Of a DNA stretch of 64,000 nt, positions 59,573 to 64,000 are shown one piece after another. This DNA comes from Polytrichum commune. Its lineage: Eukaryota > Streptophyta > Polytrichopsida > Polytrichales > Polytrichaceae. Every line of letters starts with the position of its first letter. Positions within the stretch are counted from its first letter, which is position 1. Location: assembly GCA_950295325.1 (NCBI GenBank), contig OX485807.1, positions 44,608,440 through 44,672,439 of the forward strand, in the 5' to 3' direction. The notes under the pieces are model-generated. The model was not told where the DNA came from. It made no database searches and worked only from the letters and a program-made list of their open reading frames with translations. Both the position numbers and the translations under genes were made by a program.

Positions 59573-59704
59573 TACTCTATCGCTGTTGATGGGCGAGTCG
59601 CCGCTGCCGCTGCAGTACTAAGCTTAACTGAGCAGCTGAACTCCACAACGCCTTCATGGGGGAGAGAAACGGCTTTATTGCGTACCAGTGTACCAGAGCC
59701 CTAC

Positions 59705-60115
59705 ATTGGGTGCCCATACCCATGCCCATGCCCATACCCACCCATGCCCATGGGTTTTGGGTGGGCATGGGTGCAATATTATTGTTCATGGGTGGGCATG
59801 GGTGGGCATGGGTGGGCATGGCTGCGATATTATTGTTCATGGGTGGGCATGGGTTTGATATTATAATGGGTGGGCATGGGTGGGCATGGGTGGGGCACAA
59901 TTACACAATCATACAAGACACATTACACAATTACACAATACACATTACACAATTTTTGAATACATGGGCGCAATTTGAATAGCATGGGTGGGCATGGGTG
60001 GGCACATGTCATGCTATGTGTGGGCATGGGTGGGCATGGGTGCGCACACGTCATGCTATGGGTGGGCATGGGTGGGCATAGGTCACTGCTGATGGGCATG
60101 GTCTGGGTATGGGTG
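59705..60115. repeat. GGGTGGGCAT minisatellite with an inverted start
   Basis: CCCATGCCCATGCCCATACC (59715-59750) is followed by many GGGTGGGCAT units on the same strand, so the first block can pair with the later ones. Units are spaced by ATTATTGTTCAT-type inserts and ACACATTACACAATTACAC repeats (59900-59950). Confidence 0.9.
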
Positions 60116-60654
60116 CAATTAAAAAGGAAAATGTTGGGCTCTGCAGTGTACCCCTCTCATTCATCCCACATTAAAAGCCCTGAAATACTGTAGATTAGCT
60201 TAGTTTGCAGTCCAGTGATGATGCATGCTTTCATCCAGGTCTGCGCCGCTGATTTGCTGTTCTGGAAAATGGAAAATGGAATATTGTGTGAATGATCTAT
60301 ATAGAGCCATGATTCATCACCAACTTTTGGATGAATGTGTGTAAGTTTGGATGAACATATGTGTAATCATCCATATGTGGCGTCCGCCCCTCCAATAGTT
60401 GTAGCCAATGCTCCTGAGATTTGCAATGGTCCTTAAGATGAAATTCATTGATGCAGTTTGGATCTTATTTTGTTAGTTATTTGACACCGGAATCAACTTT
60501 AAAGGCCTTGAATTTATTCATTTGAGGTTGTTTGAGATGAACCAACAACAAGTTACAACCCTACGTAGGGGGTCGAGTTTTTATGTTGGATGGATGAGAG
60601 GTACGCTTGTATACGATAATTCTCTCTCTCCTTCGTTTGAGTCAATATCCTTCT

Positions 60655-61130
60655 CTAAGGTACATACTGATATGGGCCTTAAGGTAAGCGGGTCTCAAAT
60701 GAACACTTTTCTCTCTACACCCACTTTCGGTAGGATATGAAACACACAATTAGCGCAAGGTGATTAGCAGATATGAATCATGCATGTAGCTCCTTTCCTT
60801 GTAATTTTTGGAGCGTTGTATGAATTTCCTGTTCACTGTCAAAGTGAAGTTATTTTGAGTTAATAGGTGATCACATAGGTCCCCCCAGGCCCCAATCATG
60901 TTGACTATTACGCATAGAAAAGTTTGCAAATTTGAGCATGTAGTCCAATATTCTCTTCGACACCTTTTTTTTTTGGTATTCTTTCTTAAATTCATGCCCA
61001 ACCATACACCATTCAAAAATATAGGCGTTATGCTTAAGATCACAAACCCAATTAGGGTCATCTACCTTATTACTCAAACACTTTCCTCTCAACCACAACC
61101 CACTTCTCATAGGATATTAGATGCTTAAAC
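60655..61130. repeat. Dispersed repeat family B, longest copy
   Basis: AAGGTAAGCGGGTCTCAAATG, ACACCCACTTTCGGTAGGAT, ATGAAACACACAATTAGCGC, TTCACTGTCAAAGTGAAG, ATAGGTCC, ATTCAAAAATATAGGCG and TCATCTACCTTATTACTC match the MTV1 intron 5 copy in order. Confidence 0.7.
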
Positions 61131-61139
61131 TGCAAGATA

Positions 61140-62400
61140 ATTAGCAATGCCAATTGTGCCCTTCCATTTCCATTATTGATTGAACCTTACTCTAACCCCC
61201 CCCCCCTCCCACACCTTTTTCCCTTTTTCCCTTGAAACCAAACCCCAAACCCTAGGGTGTTGCTAATTAGGTAGGCCATTCATCCCATGAAGTATATTGT
61301 TCAATTGAAACCTAAATGACGTGAGCAAGTGTCTATGAATTAAAACCTCTTATATACGAGAAATTTATAGAGGATAGAAAATGGACCCATGTGTTTATAC
61401 TAAGCTTTTTGATTTATTGTGATAACTTTCTTCACTACTTACACAAAATATAAATCATGAAATAAATAGGCCTATGTTACATATATAATCCAATTTCAGT
61501 TTCCAATGAGAAAGTCATGGAACATTTTTTTCATCTACATCATATAACACATGTAATAATTTGACCATGAAACACATGTTATTTGGATGAAATAAGGTAA
61601 ATTGGATGAAGTTAGCACATCTATTGTCAAAAAAATCTCTAAACCTTAACCTCAAGATTCTTAATAGCCTCTTTAAATGTACACAACAGAGAAAAACAAT
61701 ACCTTGCCTTATGTTTCCAATGTACACTAATGCCTCGGATGAATACCCCTTTTTACACTCATATTAGTTCGTACATGGTAGGAAGAGTCCACCCCCCGGG
61801 TCATGCACACACTAAATGTAATATGGAGATGTTGGATGATTATCTCCCACTTCAACCTTGCCAAATGTTCTATATTCTCCTATCATGAAGATTTGAGCTT
61901 ACATGAATGGCCTAGGCTCAAATACATACCACATATTTCTAATCATCGCTACCACATATCACCTCCTATTGTAAATGGGTTATACAAAATATGAATTCAA
62001 TACCATGAAATATCATTTCCAATACTCGTTAGGGTTTCGTATAAAATATAGCACACACCCCATCCTTTAACTCGGGGTTAAAGACAAAAATATTTGGAAA
62101 TCGTTATAGCTTGGATATCGATTCCCTTAACATAGTTGACCTCAAAATTGACATCAAAGACCCCAAATTAGTTAGTAAAATCAACATGGAATGATGGAAT
62201 GAATAAGCTATAAATCCTTAGGAGGTAGATTTCAACTTTGTTACAAAACCCTAGCATGGCCGCCCTCAATCCTGAGCAGTGTCCGGGAAGGATTTTTGGG
62301 TATAAATCAGTTGAGATCCTATTGTTTCCAATATAATCCTATTGTTGAGATCTTTCATTTTTCTTTTCTTTCTTTCTTTTGAATGAAGGAATCTTTTCTT
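61140..62400. other. AT-rich intergenic DNA
   Basis: A poly-C run lies at 61197 and a TTTCTTTTC pyrimidine tract at 62345-62410. No gene is supported. Confidence 0.5.
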
Positions 62401-62421
62401 TCTTTTCTTTTGAATTCTTGT

Positions 62422-63545
62422 AGATTGATCAGTAATTGTCCCGAAGTCTCAACTTTAAACCGGTAAATGCTCAAACGTCAACCAAGTTCATCTGTAAGTA
62501 GCTGTTGGTTCATTGATCCTAATAAGCGCATTCTCACAGGCAATTCAACCAACGAACCAAGGTGCATGCACAGGGAGTTTGAATCTACACACGTTCATTC
62601 AAAGTTCGCCTCATTCGCCTTCATTGTTCGTGCCACAAGAGCTCTGCATACTAAAGGAACATTTTACAAATTAAAGGACTATTGTGTAAATAAACGGAAT
62701 ATTCTGTTAATTCAAGTAGATTGATCAGTAACTGTTCAAACTGAAGTCCCGACTTTGAACCGGTTAATGCTCAAACTCAACCAAGTTCATCTGTAACTAG
62801 CTGTCGGTTCATTGATCCTAAGCAGCGCATTCTCACAGGCAATTCAACTAACCAACCAAGGTGCACGCATGGGGAGTTTGTTCCGTTTACACGCGTTCAT
62901 TCAAAGTTCACCTCATTCGCCTTAGGTGTTCGTGCCACAAGAGCTCTGCATATTAAAGGAACATTCTACAAATTAAAGCAATATTCTGTAAATTATAGGA
63001 AACTTCTGCAAATTAAAGTAGATCGATCAGTAATTGTCGTGAAGTCTCGACTTTGAACCGGCTAATGCTCAAACTCAACCAAGTTCATCTGTTAACTAGC
63101 TATCGGTTCATTGATCCCAAGTGCATTCTTACAGGCATTTCAACCAACCAACCAACCAACCAAGGTGCACGCACAGGGAGTTTGAATTTACACACGTTCA
63201 TTCAAAGTTCGCCTCATTCGCCTTAACTGTTCGTGCCACAAGAGCTCTGCAAATTATAGGAACATTCTACAATTTAAAGGAATATCCTGTAAATTCCTGC
63301 AGATCGATCAGTAACTGTTCAAACTGAAGTTCCGACTTTGAACCACTTAATGCTCAAACTCAACCAGTTCATCTGTAACTAGCTGTTGGTTTCATTGATC
63401 CTAATAACTTAAAGCGCATTCTTATACAGGCAATTCAACTAACTAACCAAGGCGCATGCACAGGGAGTTTGAATTTTACACACGCATGCTCATTCAAGGT
63501 TCGCCTCATTCGTCTTAATTGTTCGTGCCATGAGAGCTCACTGCA
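62422..63545. repeat. Tandem array of ~300-bp units (about 3.8 copies)
   Basis: Units start with AGATYGATCAGTAAYTGT at 62422, 62718, 63020 and 63301 (lengths 296, 302, 281 and ~245). Each holds AACCGGTTAATGCTCAAAC-like, CAACCAAGTTCATCTGTAA, GGTTCATTGATCCTAA, GCATTCTCACAGGCAATTCA, CACAGGGAGTTTGAATT, CACGTTCATTCAAAGTTCG, CGTGCCACAAGAGCTCTGCA and AAAGGAACATTCTACAAATT. Confidence 0.92.
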
Positions 63546-63654
63546 GGCTCCACCTTTCTTTTCAGATACCGTAATTAAGTCTCGCCCTGTCTTTCAGGGT
63601 AAAGCACTGCACTGTATGGGAAGGACGGGACCCCTAGTCATGGCAAAAGGATCA

Positions 63655-63865
63655 TGGCCCTACTACCGATGAACTGGGAGACGCGACCGCTTGTTAAAGA
63701 TGAACTGGTTGAGTTTGAAATATAACCGGCTGACGTTAAAGACTTTGGGAAAAATACCGATCATTTTGGAGGAATCTATAGAATATACTTCGGATTCATA
63801 AGAAAAAACCGGAACATGTCGACATGTGACCGGTTGGATTTGGAGACGTTGGGATCTTAGGGCTG
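63655..63865. mobile_element. Single-arm copy of inverted-repeat family D
   Basis: GAACTGGTTGAGTTTGAAAT, TTTGGAGGAATCTATAGAAT, ATACTTCGGATTCATAAG, ACATGTGACCGGTTGGATTT and TGGGATCTTAG correspond to one arm of the element at 54097-54580. Confidence 0.7.
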
Positions 63866-64000
63866 CTTCACATTATGACTGTTCAAGTCGAGAGGCCGTG
63901 GGATTGAATGGCCAAACTTTGTCAAGAGTCCAAAGAAATGGGCTGACAATAGTCAATACAATATAGGAATTGGAGGCTTTGGCTGGGCACAGTGTGAAGC

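Noticed and set aside
59656-60193. Gly/Trp/His-rich frames (GGHGWAWVG)
   Set aside because: Translation of the GGGTGGGCAT minisatellite.

Overview
The window is nuclear DNA of a land plant. The reasons are spliced genes with GT-AG introns, plant-type families (EXORDIUM/PHI-1, GPI-anchored lipid-transfer protein, ENTH protein MTV1, F-box/kelch), degenerate TTTAGGG-type telomere-like repeats, and long AT-rich spacers full of decayed repeats. I cannot fix the species. A seed-free plant (bryophyte, lycophyte or fern) is my guess, from the repeat content and the domain combinations.

Layout. 1-560: diverged tandem promoter repeats. 660-5277 (+): 11-exon cathepsin B-like protease with a 5-nt micro-exon. 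7787-8857 (+): F-box/kelch-type gene broken by one in-frame TAG. 8.9-13.2 kb: repeats and a decayed hAT-like fragment. 13353-19530 (+): eight-exon MTV1 (tepsin-like ENTH protein) with transposon-derived introns. 19.5-24.3 kb: repeats, a decayed EXORDIUM fragment and the 3' part of a LINE. 24277-40956: a 16.68-kb mobile element (below). 41-44 kb: AT-rich spacer. 44136-46887 (-): EXORDIUM-like protein with a C-terminal CUB-like domain. 47-55 kb: degenerate repeats and several MITE families. 55313-56689 (-): protein with three tandem 8-cysteine LTP domains and a GPI tail, with ~400-bp repeats upstream. 58-64 kb: G-rich minisatellites and a ~300-bp tandem array.

The main discovery candidate is the 24277-40956 element. 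It has 13-bp perfect terminal inverted repeats (CAGGGTTGTCTAT), an 8-bp target duplication (TCTTTGTT) and GTGTCGTGACGGA hairpins just inside both ends, and it interrupts AT-rich DNA next to a LINE relic. It carries a minus-strand two-exon gene for a 998-aa putative RNase-H-fold transposase. It also carries a divergent four-exon gene whose model encodes 1607 aa: a DGQHS (ParB/DGQHR-like) region at the N-terminus, a disordered and coiled-coil middle, and an FCP1/HAD-phosphatase-like domain at the C-terminus. A possible small Pro-rich gene follows. About 31 copies of a 22-bp palindrome (arm TTTACGAACG, any 2 bp, then its reverse complement) are scattered over 11 kb of the element. They lie in every intron of the large gene, in its leader, and twice in its coding sequence. 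They are absent elsewhere in the window as far as I could see. A plausible, untested reading is that an element-encoded protein recognises these sites.
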